Shown piece by piece: positions 1 through 12,800 of a DNA stretch of 64,000 nucleotides. Each line of letters opens with the position of its first letter. Position 1 is the stretch's first letter. The DNA comes from Gnetum montanum (lineage: Eukaryota; Streptophyta; Gnetopsida; Gnetales; Gnetaceae). Both the position numbers and the translations under genes were made by a program. The stretch spans positions 5,747-69,746 of the forward strand of contig MNCI01027250.1 in assembly GCA_015680685.1 (NCBI GenBank), given 5' to 3'. The notes under the pieces are model-generated. The model saw only the letters and a list, made by a program, of their open reading frames with translations, had not been told where the DNA came from and did no database searches.

Positions 1-340
1 AAAAGGAAATTGTATTGTATTGTTTTTAAACAAGAATATGCACCGGTCAAAGCGTAGTTGCACAAGTGTGGACGGCAAGTCAAATGCCTAGCCCCGGAAC
101 GATGTGACACACTGATATGACGATGAAATGTGATTAATGTGAGAAGAAATCGGAAGCCAAAAATCGGATGTGCATCCCCAATTCCTCCAATCTTTGCCTC
201 TTTGTCTTTTTGCTTCTTTGTCTTTGCTCTTGCTTTGTCTTGTTTGTTCTGTTGCCTGTGTTGCCTCCTCTTCCTTGTGTTGCCTATGTTGCCTCCTCTT
301 CCCCCCTCTAATTTGTGTAGATTGATGAAGTATTTATAGG
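1..340 (-). promoter_or_regulatory. Minus-strand TATA-like promoter and leader, possibly LTR U3/R
   Basis: On the minus strand a good TATA box (CCTATAAATA, plus 331-340) is followed leftwards by a purine-rich leader. This is the look of an LTR or a class II promoter. On the plus strand 250-305 holds two near-identical copies of about 28 bases built from TTGCCT and CTCCTCTTCC. No LTR end or primer-binding site is visible before the window starts, so the assignment to an LTR is inference. The small plus-strand open frame here is pyrimidine-rich low complexity and I do not call it a gene. Confidence 0.3.
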
Positions 341-399
341 GTTGGGCTAGAGTTTAAAGTTTTATTTTTATTTTTATTTTATTTTTAATGGATAAATAT

Positions 400-1610
400 T
401 GCAGATTGGAGAGGAAGGGTAGTTGTTGGTGGTGCCCATAATGACGGCGACGGCGGCAGGAAACAGCACGGCAGGGGTGGGTGGTGTGAAACAGCAGCGC
501 GGCGGTCAGCAATGGAAGGTGAAAAATCAGCAACACGGTAGGGCGGCATAGCAAACGAGGGCAGCACAGCAAACAAGGACGGCGTGGTAGGCGAGGTAGG
601 CGTGGTGCACGAGGGCGGCGCAGTAGGTGAAACGCGGCGCAGTGCAGGCGAGGGCGGCACAGTGCGGGCAGGTGAGGGTGGTGCGGCAGAAAACGATAGT
701 AGCACGATGCCAGGTGGTGGCGGCGGGAGACAGAGAAAAGAGGTGGTGGCAGCGTGTCAGTAGGAGACGGCGGCTAGGGTTTGGTGGCTGCAGAGGGAAA
801 AAAGCAACGGATGGTGGAGACAGAGAACGACGGCGCGGCGCAACAGGGACGGTGATGCAGCAGAGGGCATTGGCACAGGTGCAGGCGCCGCGGGAAAAGG
901 TAGCAGCAGCAACAGGAGCAGCGGGATCAGCAGGAGCGACGGAGGGGCAGCGATGGCAGACAGAGACGCAGAAGACGATGGCGTGGCGCGGCAGGGACGT
1001 GACGCACAGAGGGCAGCAACAGCGGACAGAACGCGGCAGGAGGCAGCAGCAACGGACAGCAAGCAGGTGGGAGAAGACAAGGCTACGCGGCAGGCAGGGA
1101 GGCTGAAGCAGAAGATGGCGGCAGAGGGGAATAGCAACGCGTTAGGTGCAGGGACATGGCAGGTAAAAGAATACGGCAGCGGCAGCCAACAGAACGCGGC
1201 GTAGGAGCAGGAGCAGAAGAGCCAACACAGCAGGCCACGGTGACGTGGCGCAGCAGGGGCAGGAGTGATGTGCAGCACGGCAGGTAAGGGTGACGCGATG
1301 CGGCGGGGGCGGCGCAGCAAACGAGGGCGGCGCAATAGGTGAAATGCGGCGTAGTGCGGGCGAAGGCGACGTGGCAGGCGACGGTGGCAGAAAGCAGAAG
1401 ATGGCAAACGTGGTAGGTGCAGCAGTGCGGCAACAGAAAAATCAGCGATGCGGCCACAGCAAAAACAGAAGCACGGCGATCGGCAGGCAGCAGACGGCAA
1501 TGCAGAAATAGTGCCGCAGACAGAGGCAGTGGAGACAGCACAGCAGACAATGGTGACGTGGCGCAGCAGGGAGAAAAGCGGCGGTTTTCAAAAGTTATTT
1601 TGGCATTTGC
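400..1610. repeat. GC-rich GGCGGC/GCAGCA low-complexity block
   Basis: About 1.2 kb of purine-biased sequence built from irregular runs of GCGGCG, GGCAGC and ACAGCA, far more GC-rich than everything around it. It contains a diverged internal duplication: 551-660 (GCAAACGAGGGC...GTAGGTGAAACGCGG) recurs at 1316-1380. Several overlapping long open frames exist on both strands, giving Arg/Gln/Gly-rich or Ala/Pro/Cys-rich translations with no recognisable domain. These are what a stop-poor GC-rich repeat produces, so none is annotated as a gene. It may be the U3 of an LTR reading leftwards from the TATA box at 331-340. Confidence 0.5.
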
Positions 1611-1890
1611 AGTTCCTGTAAAAATTGTGCTTTGTTGGTTATGTGATGATACTCTATTCTGCAAGAGTACCAAATAAAAATCCCTATTTTTTTTGTTTTT
1701 TTGAAGAGTGTAGATATAATCATCAATGGTTAAACTGCCTTCGGTGTAACCTGGAGGCGAAGCTTCCTTACAAACGTGCTGTTACCGAACAGGCCCTCAC
1801 TGGTCATGTTCTTCTATGGCCGCCGTACACCATGACCAGGATCTCCATCTTTAAAATATTCAAAGTGTTAAATTAGCATTAGTGGTGTTT
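1611..1890. other. Non-coding AT-richer spacer
   Basis: No gene is recognised. The stretch holds a T-run, an AATAAA on the plus strand and the sequence GAACAGGCCC near 1789. The last resembles the outer end of some plant DNA-transposon termini, but no inverted partner or target duplication was found. Confidence 0.4.
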
Positions 1891-4800
1891 CACAAACTAT
1901 CCTTCCCACTCCAAGTTATGGGACAAGCACCATTTTTTGAACACTAGGTCCAGGAACGAATACAGAGTCACCTTTGAGAGTAACCAGATCATGAATTCTC
2001 CGAGGAATATCAACGTTCTCAGAATTTGCATTTCCCCACTATATCAAGATGACTGCTAGTCGCACGATCAATACCTTTCATTAGATTCTGCACTTGCATG
2101 AAGGATCCTCTTTGGGAGGTTTCTTCCATAGGTAAGTATAGTAGGCTAGCTACACCTTACCCATAATACATGCCCAAGTAGTCAATATAGCCAATAGAAC
2201 CATATCATCAAACTGTCACCAACTGAGGGAAGACATGGGTTCACAAGTCTTACCCAAATTCAATTTTTCACCTTGAGAACAACTTGAGACACCAAGCAAT
2301 ACATCCCCTTTGAAATTTCATCAACATGAATTTTTGTTTCATCTTGGGAGATCTAGGTTTTGTTTCATACATCCCAGTCAAGCCCGTTTACATCAATTTG
2401 TGGTGGACAAGGCCACACCACTACCTATTATCATTCAACCTGAACAATAGACAAAGTCAACAACAACATCTTGCCCATAGGAGAACCATGTCCTCAAGAT
2501 AGTTTTACATGGAATGGGCTTTCATCAACATCATTTACAACTCAAACATAAAACAATTCATCCTTGAAGGGTTTATAATAAGGATGGTCTACCAGAGAAC
2601 CCCAACAAGGAAGTTCCTCTAAAGCCTCCAAAACTGAGAGAGTACACAAAATCATGCCTTTCTTACATGAAGAGCAATATGTACCTTTAATTTACATCAA
2701 CAACATGGCCTCACAAAGGAGGTTTCATGAATTTCACCAGGTTAACAACATTCTATCTCTGAGAATAAGCCCCACGAGTTCATGAACATGGGACCACTGC
2801 TAGGAACATGTTCCAAACATCAACTGCTTCTAGGTCCCAAATAGGAGACAACCGTCTCAATGCCACCTACCTTATTATTTCAGGAACTAAAGAGAGCATC
2901 CATTGAAATGGAAAATGATCCCTCATAAAATTAAGGATTCACCAAGTAATATCAGGATCAACTCTGCTATCCCACCAGGGAGGTGAGAACACCAACATGA
3001 ATTAACATCACACCAAAGACATGGGATAATACATCAAGAAGGGACTATGTGATACCTCAATGTACATAAGGGATGAAGTACACAGGAAAATTCTGCAAGA
3101 CAACATAGCCTATTAGGCACCACGAGTCCCCTATCATTGAATCACACCATAGACCACGAAAGCCACCAATAAGTCCTAATCTATGAGAGCACATCATAGC
3201 CCTCCAAGGCACCAAAAGAAATTAGTCACAAGATCCCACCAACATGCACAAATCATTAGAAGCCCCCAATCATGAGAGCATTGGCTCAATTTTTTTGAGC
3301 ACATTCAAGCCAACCAAGCAAGGCCACTAAGAGAAATCACAATTTTTGTATTTGTAACGTCATTTATTTAAGGATGGACCACCATCCCAACGTTTGTACA
3401 ACTGCTCCACAATCACTTCCAACATGGAAGAGCAAGTCTAGGTGCCAATACCCAGAACTTGACTCAAATCCCCCGCTAGACATCACATTGATTTGAATTT
3501 CAGTCATCATCAATCATCTATGGACAAGATCTTTGCCAGTCCAGGAACACAAGAGAATGTGTTCCCAAGATTTGTCTTTTCTCAAGGACATTCACCAAGC
3601 ACACACCATCCAGGCATGCCAACATCATTAAGAACACATGGCATCATTTCAAGAGCATAATGGGAAAGGACATGCCCTGGTCCATTCGTTACAACACTGT
3701 ATCCAACTAAAGAGTTTCCCATAAGGTTTTCAGTAGGATTATACATCAAGACACAATGGCGATTTACAACATATAGCAAGGGCACTTCAAAACAAGCACT
3801 AAGAAAAATAGCATACATCAAGCTTGGCCTTGGCATAGGCCTACAACTAGGAGACAACTGAGTCACATAGGCAATACATCCATCACTTTTGAGTGCATAC
3901 AATCGAAGTAAGAATATCACAAGGATACATTTCACACCCAAGGATAGGAATACATTTATATGGGAATATACATGGTATTTGGGAATGCTACCTAGGCCTA
4001 AAAGGCTATAGGACGAACTACCCAAGCCCATCCTAGGTTGAAGGATTTAGGCCACCAAGAGCATACCATGAAGGAACCATGTTATTCTGAGAAAAACCTA
4101 TCTTTGTCATGAATCATACACAATCATCTATCATTGCATCATGGTCTTAAAAGATACATGATCTACCATCACACTGAACCCACTGCACGGGTAACATTTA
4201 AATGAAAACAATTCGAGACACGAACACAATGATCAAATAATGAAACATACCAACTAAGTATCCACCATCTTGCCATAGTGGGACCTCGTTGCATTGGCTG
4301 CTCCTGGGCCATCAATATCCAGCATGGTCAAGGATACCATTTCATGCCATATACTAGCCCAATATCTGTAGGGTCTAGGATATATCACCATCCTCTGTTA
4401 GTGCTCCCCCAGCATAGAGAGGCAAACAAATCATAATGTACCTGATGATCCATCATAGCCAAGGTACTGATAAATCCACAACCCAATGTTGGGATTCTGA
4501 GACCAAATAATCAGTTCATGAAGGTCTCAGGAGCACATATCTTCCCCATAGACATAGTGCTCACAGAATCAACTGAGGTCACCATTGGCTTCATCTTTGT
4601 ACCTGTGCTACCATCAAACACCGAGACAAAAGCTCATAAACATAGAAGTTAGCAAGAACATGATCAGCACATTAGCCTCATACACAACTATCAAGCATGA
4701 TCATATAACAAGGTCATATCACTCTTGCACATCATAAAAATCAAGACCTCAAGAACATGCATAGAGATCAATCATGCAAAACATTGATGGATGAATTACA

Positions 4801-5077
4801 TCCCCACTCAAACAAAAAATTTCATCATGAGGCACACCAAGAGAGAGATAGAACACTCTCAGAATTTCAAGATTCATACACAAAAATCATTCCCAGCAAC
4901 TAACACTAGCCTCAACTAGAACCAACATCTCAACATAATCATATGAGTCATGGACAATAGACAATCGTCATCTCAACCCAAAAATAAGGTGGAAGACCAA
5001 GGTCTATCCAACAAGAAGTCTACATCAAACCAATTCTCGCAACAATGAGCAACATCATGAAGGATGAGTTCAAGTCC
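1890..5077 (-). pseudogene. Unidentified decayed coding-like sequence
   Basis: I do not recognise this sequence. The minus strand reads as short protein-like islands broken by stops and frameshifts. 2867-2998 gives about 44 codons rich in Trp, Phe and Pro with one stop (it contains FSPPWWDSRVDPDITW). Around 2500-2700 there is a stretch with CSSCKKGMILCTL. Around 1920-2100 two frames join to give MEETSQRGSFMQVQN and later IHDLVTLKGDSVFVPGP. The 149-codon minus frame at 3582-4031 shows no domain and may be chance. The block ends abruptly at about 5078 where element A begins. It is probably the inside of another old retroelement, or sequence brought in by the event that cut element A. No LTR, RT or integrase motif was seen. 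Confidence 0.3.
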
Positions 5078-7302
5078 TATTCTTTCAAGTCTTTGATCTG
5101 TAGGTCTTTATTTTTCACCTCTACTTGGTGGACCAGTGCATAGCTATCCAGAATTGGCTACCACTCAATATTTTGTGTTGACATGGACCCAATGCAAACT
5201 TTGGCCATTTGGCTTTCTTTTCTGTTTATTTTTTTGTACATGCCTACCTAGTCATGGAAGTGCTCTTTCAGCCTTTCATGCTACTTGGCCTTATTCTACC
5301 ATGTGCTTATTTCAATTGCTAACTTTTTTCAAATGGAATAGACCTCCTCCATTCAAAGGGTTTTGTTTTTCCTAGTCAATCTGCTAATATCCTAGTTGAT
5401 CCTCATTAGTTTTTTTCTTAACTGATGGATGCTTTCTTCCAAAATATTTTTTTGTTTTTCAATGGTGGTCAACCTAGATTTTTTTACCGTAACCTATTTG
5501 TTTTCTTTCTACATGGCGATCAATGTCTTTTTATGAGCATAAGACTATGCATCAGTAGCAAAGGCATTCCAAACTACCTTCTTCTTTTCTTGATCCACAA
5601 CCTTGGTTTCCTCAATCAATTTGTTGAGTTTATTTTTTATGAATTACTCTAGTTGGTTAAGCATAATAAATTAGGCAAGATCCCATCATTCAAATCTCAG
5701 GGTGGCCAACTCTTATTACAAATGTTGCACCTCCACTTCTACATGTTCCACCTTAACTTCAACCATGACCAACTTTCCTTTGATGGTTATGAGGTTTGAT
5801 TGGGCTACAATGACATCAATAGGGATGTTAAACAAGATGGTCATCACTTACCCTATCTTCAATAGTTAATCTAACACATCCTCATGTGTCACAGGAGTCA
5901 TCGAAGTCCAAGTGATCATTTATACATCTCTAGTCCTAGTCAAATCTACTAGGGGCATGACAGGCACATTGAATGATTCTTTGATATGATCAGTAATCAC
6001 TTTTGCTATGCCTACTGTATCCTGATGTTGCATTACCACTACTATAGCACCTTCTCCCATTTCAATCATCACTTGGAAGGATGTGAGATTACCAGAGATT
6101 TATCTAGACCATTAGGATTATCCTCTTTATTGTAATGAGATCTACCCCCTCATTGGATTAACTAAAATAGTGGATTGCATGGCATCATTGATTACTCTAA
6201 AGAGGCTAGATTCCTCTCTACTTCCCCAACTCAATGTTTCAGCAATTTTCTACAAATGAATCATTGCTGGCCTATAGTCTTTTGGTGACAAAGGTGGAAC
6301 TTGTAGCTCTTAATGCTATTTAGTCCCTTATTCAACTTCTTTCTCTAGTTCTACTTCTTTTATCAATTCTTGCTCCTCATCAAGGTCTTTCCTTGGTGCT
6401 ACTGCTTTAAGCAACTATGGGAAGGAAGCATTTTTAGCCTTCCTAAGGATGTAATTTGTTTACTCTAGGATTCGAACATGCTTGCACAACTTTTTGATTA
6501 GGCAAGGAAATGAAAGTATTGACTTCCCTACCTTTTCTCCTGAAACTACCTCTAATTTTTTGTGTAGTATAGTTGGGAAAGGTTGGTTGCATACTTGTCC
6601 ATTAGGATGGTACTTCCCCTAGCTACATAGGTGAAGATTCAGTTGAGCCCCTTGGTGAGGAAGAAATAATATGTTCCTATCTTCAAATAGGTTCTCTCCT
6701 CTAGATTTAATTCATTATATGTGTTGTCATCCTTGTCATACACCCCCCTCAACCATAGCTTTCTCATGTCGAGGTCACATCTTGTAGATAGTGGGCTAAC
6801 TTAGCTCCTTCATCCAACAAATTCAAAGCCTTAGTGATAGCTTTAACTAAAAACAAAATATTAACTCCATAAATGTTGACAATGGTGCCTTTGTCTTTAT
6901 TGTGCATAACTAATATGTTTTACCAAGGTACCACTCACTACTATCTGCAAGAATAGGCCACAAAGGTGATACCTAAAGTTGTGTCCCAACTGCTTCTAGA
7001 GAAAACTCCATAAATGCATTGAATTTCATCTCCATAATGACTATGATTAGCATGGATTTTTCTTGAATTACTTCAAGGCATTTCATGGATAATGTAAGAT
7101 GTTGTCCCTACACAAGAGCTTGGGGTTCTGTGGCCTCTCCTTGGACCAACTACCTAGTAACAAAAGCCTCTTAATGGATGCTCAATAATTGGGCTTTTTT
7201 CTCCTCATGCTCTGCCTACTCGCCTTGCTGGCCTTAACCACCTCATGGGCATTTAGCTGCATGCTATAAAGGTTCTTCTTACGCTCCTTTTTTTGGAGCC
7301 AT
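5078..7302 (-). pseudogene. ORF2 of element A (family-specific second gene), decayed
   Basis: The start codon at 7302 begins M-A-P-K-K-G-A, matching ORF2 of B (M-A-P-K-R-G-A). Several stops and frameshifts interrupt the frame. The region around 5230-5560 aligns in reverse with B's coiled-coil-like segment at 19760-20230, for example the parts around MDAWTHVHKK and HFHDQVGMYK in B. The alignment ends near 5078, so roughly the C-terminal fifth is lost. Function is unknown. See the entry for C for the domain discussion. No pol gene lies between it and gag. Confidence 0.65.
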
Positions 7303-7905
7303 CTACAATTAATCAAAACTTATATGTTATTAAGGTGTTTTTATTTAGCATTAACAAGTTTATACCTTACCCATGCCTTAATCTCATTGAGTGCATATGA
7401 TTGCAAAGCTAGAAAAATTTTCAGAGAAGTGCCCAAAAAGTGTCTATCTCCACATCTAACCTTACACAGCTGATTTCTTTTTCCTTATGTGTGGCTTATT
7501 ATGATGGTTATGATCCCTTATATAAATAAATTAAGGTTTTTGGAATTAATGCAATTGATTGTTCATTATAACACTTAAGGTTTTTAACACTCTTACCCAT
7601 ATAATATCCTCCAAGTAATATCAAATTTTGAAAAATTGGTGCAAGTTCCTTATGCAAGTATCCCCCCACGACTAACTTGAACACTCCAAGTTTAGATAGG
7701 TTTAGACAACATGGAAATCGAAGTGGTAGAAAGCCAAATATTGTAAGTTGTAGTTGGTTGCGTAGAGCTCTAAATCATGAGAGAAAATTTGAAAAACTTC
7801 CCTAGTTGCAAAAGATGAGAATGAAGTGTGGGCACCACAGTAGTCACATATATAGGATTTTGAGATCTGATATTGAGTATTCGATGTTGCATTCCACTTA
7901 ATATC
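7303..7905 (-). promoter_or_regulatory. Internal promoter and leader intron of ORF2 (element A)
   Basis: On the minus strand a U3-like motif (GAATACTCAATATCAG, about 7875-7890) precedes a TATA-like CCTATATATG (about 7846-7855). Then come about 250 bases of leader, a 5' splice-site match GG|GTAAGA (GT at 7596-7595) and a 3' splice-site match TTAATTGTAG ending at 7303. The ORF2 ATG follows with no gap. The predicted intron is 294 nt. The same order and spacing occurs in B and C, which supports real signals. Transcription and splicing are inferred only. Confidence 0.5.
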
Positions 7906-9249
7906 AAGGTCCATAGATGTGCATCTAATAAGGGTACTGAGCATGAAAAAAAAAGCTCTATGATTGGTTGGAAGTTTTCAAATTAGGTCATCTAGGTAAG
8001 TGGAAAATCAATTTTAGACACCGAAAGTGTTAGAATATGGAGTTGTTGATGTGAAAAGCTTTGAATGATACAAGAAAAGGGGTGTAAACTAATGTTCTTG
8101 AATGGATCAATTACATGATAAGGGAAAGCATGAAATTTAACAAAGAAGTACTTGGAAAGTTAAGAATGATGTTGTTGTGTCAAACAAGTACAAGTCACAA
8201 AAGTTACACAAGTGGGCTCTCCCTAAAGCAGGCTTTAGCCTATGATGTCCTTGTGTAACCACACCTAAAAATTTCCTTAGGCACTAAAGGTTTTGAATGC
8301 AATGCATACCTGTGCAATAAAACACACATGTTAAAACCACCAATTTGAGATAATTACTCTATGTTACACAAAACCACAAGTTAGGATTAAACAGATAATG
8401 AGATGAGATAGACTATAGAAAGAATTATAGAAATTGGGATACGAGGTGTCCTACCAAAGGCACAATGAATCCTTGTGTGTTATTAATTGTTAAATAAATA
8501 TGAGCCCTTCGTTCCAAGATTCAAACCAAGTCCAAACCACATTTCAGTCACATCACATCATTTCATCACTTCTGTTAACAAATATAAGTCTATCATAGTT
8601 TCAAGGAATAATATCACTTGGCATTTTGTCTAAGGGAGGAGCTAATTTATGGCACACATGTTTTGTTTTTTTTTTTTTTTGGAAGTTTTGAGAAGCTACC
8701 AACCTTCAAGCATGGGTGCATGTTTTTCTAGTGGGACTTGAAGAAATTATTCAGTGCCTTTTTATGCTACTCTTACTTCCATTTTTTGTTAGATCTACAA
8801 GGATATAATTACAACCTCAACAACATGATAGAACATATAGAAATGGCCAAAGAGAAATCACAAATCCCCTTGATGTCACACCCTTGACATTCAGCCTTGG
8901 TTCTACACTTTGCTACCCAAACATAATGATTATGAATTTATTTTTATGTTGGATGATGGAAAAGAATATCACTATGACCAGTGCAAGAACCTCTTATTAA
9001 TGGAATGAGTGGATGGATATGTGGTCTCATTACTCAAATAATCAGTCCCTTATGACTTGACAACATAGAGAAAACCTCATCTCAATGGGCTACATGATCA
9101 TTTTATTCATAAGCAAGATTAAATAACAAATAAAATGAAAACAAAAAAATAGAAAAGTTGGAAGTAATCAAAAAAATTATATAAATAAATTAAAAAATGA
9201 CAAAAATTTGTAAAACAAACAAATGGAAAACACTTATGAATCCTGAAGA
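7906..9249 (-). other. Conserved spacer between gag and the ORF2 promoter (element A)
   Basis: No gene. The minus strand carries the landmarks shared with the spacers of B and C and with D's post-integrase region: GGTGTGACATCAAGGGGAT (near 8870-8885), the TCCCACTAGAAA / CATGC..GAAGGTTGG block (near 8700-8740) and the GGAATGAGTGGATGG block (near 9005). A 15-base T run lies near 8669-8683. Confidence 0.6.
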
Positions 9250-11744
9250 TTAGAATGGGGAATGTTCCCCATGACTAAACATTTATCCATGACAAGGATT
9301 AATAAGCAAATAGATAGGATCCATGCATGTATAAAACATTAGTAATAATTTATTCCCTAACCATTGGGTGTCTATTGGTGTTATGATGGCTGGGTAGACA
9401 AATTTTTGATCACACACATGATTGTTAAATGAATGGCAAGTCAGGGTATGAGGTTTGTTAATGTTGTGGATGTCTGGCCCCAATTGCATCCTAGATCATG
9501 ATATGGTATGCATGGATTTATTGGTCTCCCCACGCTTATAGATTTATTACTTGGGCATGGGATTGGAGTAATGGTGGATGGTGGCCATTATGTAGGATTA
9601 GAGGGTGGTGGTGGTGAAAAGGGAGGCATTACACTAGATTGGCATTGTGTTAGTTCAAATGATGTGGTCGGTCCCTAAGTGTTTTTCTTTGGCTTACGAT
9701 CTTTCCTAAAGAAGGGATGTTTCTAACATGGTGATTGAGACCTACCAGTGTCAAGATGTCTATGCATATTTCCAGCACAAGTGGCATTCGTTTGTTGATA
9801 TTGTGGTGTTAGACCTTCTTGTCTCACTAGTGGTGGTGTGTAATGAGATGGAGCATGAGAATATAGAGGGTAGGATGGATAGTAAGAGGCATGAGGTGGT
9901 GATCCCTCTAGGGATGTCATCAATTGATAGTACCTAGGAGATTGATAGTGGTGCTTTGAAGTAGAGGATGTCAAACTAGTTGGAGAAATAAGGTGTTGAA
10001 CATAATATCCATGTAGTTTTGATTGAAAGGAAGGATAGGGTTGATTTGGTGGTGGCCTCCCCCACAAGTATGGTTGTTGCCATTATGGTTGATGATAGTA
10101 TTTAGGCTAGTAATAAGTCCCCTTAGGATAGTATGGTTGGTTGTGAGGCTATTTATAATTACCTTGTGGAAGAGAAAATCTCCCATGTGCTTCTGTACAA
10201 ACTTCAAATTTAAGGAACTTTCCTAATACTCATGTAGATGCAACAAGACTGGGCAATGGCCCTTCAGATGGTCATATATGTAGATGTCACATCCATTATC
10301 TTCATCTATGGTTGAGTCTATAGCCTCACTTTCTTTAGCTATTTTTCCTATTTGCTAAAAAGTGTTCCTAGCTATTTCTTGGTTCTATACCCTTTATTTA
10401 TTGTGATTGCCTAGTTTGTATTGCATGATCTTCTCCTTGACCATCTCAATGAGAGATGTAATGTTTTCATATATCCATTCTGACATCCTATTAAACTTTG
10501 TTCCAAATTCATCAATAGACTTCTGTATTGACAAGGTTTGTTGTGGGATCACATTATCGAGAGTGGTCTCTTTCTCTTTATCATAGATATGGACCTCCTT
10601 CTACTGAAGAGTTGGATCCCCCTAATATTTCTCAACATTCTTCCATTTTCATCTCTCCTTCTTCTTTTTCCACATGCTTAATTAGCTCTCAAATTTTATG
10701 GGTTTGTAGCTTGTATAATTGACTCGGATCATACATTCCAAGGGTCTCCCCCATTTTATTATGAAGCCCATATATGATGTGGAAAAGTTGTCTTTCCTCA
10801 TAGAAACCATGGCTTGGGCATCTATTCAATAGAGAATAATATCTATCTAAGGCCATGTCTAAGGGTTCATGTTATTATTTTCTCCATTCTTAGATCTGTC
10901 TCCTTAGGTTGGACACCCTTGCATAGGTTTGGTATTTCTCATTGAAAAGTTCCAACAATATGGACCACCATTGGATTGAGTTTGGCTTCAATGATCAATA
11001 CGACACTTTAACTCTATCAATTAATGTCCTAGGAAAGAGCTTAAGCTTTTTAAATTCACTTTCAATGTTGTATGAGACACAAGCATTATGGAAGGCTTGT
11101 AGATGATGTTGTGGATCTAAATCATAGCCTCCTAAAAATTTAGGAATATTATTCATGTCAAACATAGGTAGGAAACTCTCTTTGTGATCCCTATGAGATA
11201 TCTTAACTACCTTTGTGATCTACATCAGGCTATTAGTGGCCAACAAGGGTTCATCGTCATCAGATAGGTTGTGACGAAAATTTCTAGTCAGTTGATTATG
11301 ATAATTTTGTCTATGTTCGTGTTGAAATCTTTGATTTTTTGTGTGGGTTCGATTTCTATTTTTATTTTGACCCTTTCATGGAGCTTTATCTCCATACCTA
11401 TGTTCATCTTCATTAAAATCAGATGTTGGAGGAGAGGAAGATGAAGAGCTAGAAGGCTTGACATGGCTTCTATGGTGTTCCCTAGGGTTCCTTAATTTAT
11501 ATTTTCTAGGATTTGAGGAGGTCTTAGGCCTTGAGGCCTCCTCTAGTCCAAGACTTACTTCATCTCCTCTAAGGTTGTTTGCTTTAGGTGAATGTAGTCT
11601 TTGAGTGTCATTAGGGTGGTCATGAACATAAGAAACCTCTACATAAGGTTGATCACTCCAATTTTCCTCACCATATATCTCAATAGTTCTCCAATGAATG
11701 TTTTCGTTATATAGTGCATTATCACTTCCTTGTGAAAGAGACAT
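9250..11744 (-). pseudogene. gag: gag of element A, decayed
   Basis: Capsid/nucleocapsid polyprotein of an LTR retrotransposon. The first 122 codons (11744-11376) are open: a Ser-rich N-terminus starting MSLSQGSDNALYNENIHWRT, with a serine run near residue 100. The capsid core (11150-10450) is broken but aligns with B and C: the LDLNNIPKF-like block, an IDRVKV..Y block and DRYYSLL. A knuckle-like segment CDIYIYDHLKGHCP lies near 10260-10300, with the second Cys lost. It is followed by a Pro/Tyr/Ser-rich region (10067-9723) and the family C-terminal block VCDQKF...TCMDPI (9440-9283). The reading ends at the TAA at 9250-9252, at the same point as in B. Several stops and frameshifts mean no full protein is made. 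Confidence 0.75.
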
Positions 11745-11853
11745 TGTTGTTGGCTTATGGTGTGTGTGATTTAATTTTTTCTAAATGATATATTGTTAAT
11801 AACTAACTTTACTACAATCGTGTATAATATAACTAATCTAGATAACTAGCACC

Positions 11854-11872
11854 ATCATTAACAATGGTGCCA
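11854..11872 (-). other. Primer-binding site, tRNA-Asp type (element A)
   Basis: One base inside the 5' LTR the minus strand reads TGGCACCATTGTTAATGAT. Compared with the complement of a plant tRNA-Asp 3' end (TGGCGCCGTTGCCGGGGAT), most differences fall at CpG positions. The position directly beside the LTR and the match to the other copies support the call. Confidence 0.65.
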
Positions 11873-11873
11873 A

Positions 11874-12746
11874 TGATGAGTAATAAGGTACCCCTACGTT
11901 CAACCATACAAATTATAAGCATTCACTCACGATCTGGTCAAATTCCATAAATGGAACTAGTTGTGTATCTAAATTATTATTCTTTGATCATAATTCGTTG
12001 TCTTTCCACTTGGACTAGTGGTAACTTTGTCACATATGGTTTAGTCCAAAGTGAGACATATGATGTTGTCTAATCCTATGCCACTCCTAATGATGATAAA
12101 GAGATAAATTAATTAAGCTAATGAACAATGGAAAATTGGATCTAAACTAGCCTATGAGATCTAAATTAATTACCGATACACACCTTGGACTTCATATAAC
12201 TACTATTGGGATTGCCAAGTGTATGTCACTAGGTGTGCCAAACGATACACTACTAGGTTACCAAGTACTTACACTTAAGCCCTCGTGATTAAGGCATGCT
12301 CATTCCACTTGATGATAGGAATAGTAAATAGTAATAAATGAAAGCATTAACGAAATAAAATAGTAAATAATTAAATAATTAAAGAAATAATAAATCTAAG
12401 TGAATGTAGAAATGATGGAAGTAATCTTGATCTTTATTCCCAATCATGTAACATGTCTAAGTACATCACACTCTAACAAAGGGTGTCATATGATTACAAA
12501 CATCACATTGTGGGCATGCAATGGGAATAATAGAACTTGAATTTATAAATCTAAAGAAGACTATCAAAAATTGAAAACTGAAACTATGTCCCAACTATGT
12601 ACCCAAGTGTTGTATTTATAGGCTAGCATGGAAGAGAAGATATCAGATATTCGACATCGTTTCTTGGGATCCAATATTATGTATCCAACATCGAAGCCTT
12701 GATATCAGGTACCTAATATCAAGGTTGACACAATGATGACTCATCA
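11874..12746 (-). repeat. 5' LTR of element A
   Basis: 873 bp bounded by TGATGAGT and ACTCATCA, an 8-base inverted terminal repeat. On the minus strand it has a U3 array of ATATC-containing motifs (12640-12738), a TATA box (CTATAAATAC, about 12612-12622) and an AATAAAGATC polyadenylation-like signal (near 12430-12440). It aligns along its length with the LTRs of B. The 3' LTR of A is absent from the window. Confidence 0.8.
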
Positions 12747-12800
12747 ATAGGAAATAACAATATATCAAGAACTTCTAAATTTTTCAAACACATTCATAAT

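Larger units (their letters stand above)
5078..12746 (-). mobile_element. Element A: pol-less LTR retrotransposon, 3'-truncated
   Basis: Minus-orientated member of the family described in the summary. Reading right to left: 5' LTR (11874-12746), tRNA-Asp-type primer-binding site, gag (11744-9250), spacer, internal promoter and leader intron (7905-7303), then ORF2 from 7302. Homology to ORF2 of element B holds to about 5078 and then stops, so the last part of ORF2, the polypurine tract and the 3' LTR are missing. No protease, RT, RNase H or integrase sequence lies between gag and ORF2. The base after the 5' LTR side (12747) begins the short LINE remnant shared with element B's flank. Confidence 0.8.

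Noticed and set aside
627-1500. Long open frames on both strands in the GC-rich block
   Set aside because: They overlap on opposite strands, are low-complexity Arg/Gly/Gln or Ala/Pro/Cys runs, and arise from a stop-poor repeat.
1789-1810. GAACAGGCCC as a hAT-like transposon end
   Set aside because: No inverted partner and no 8-base duplication could be found.
3582-4031. 149-codon minus-strand frame
   Set aside because: No domain, signal or membrane pattern that fits a family, and it lies in decayed sequence. Length alone does not support a gene.
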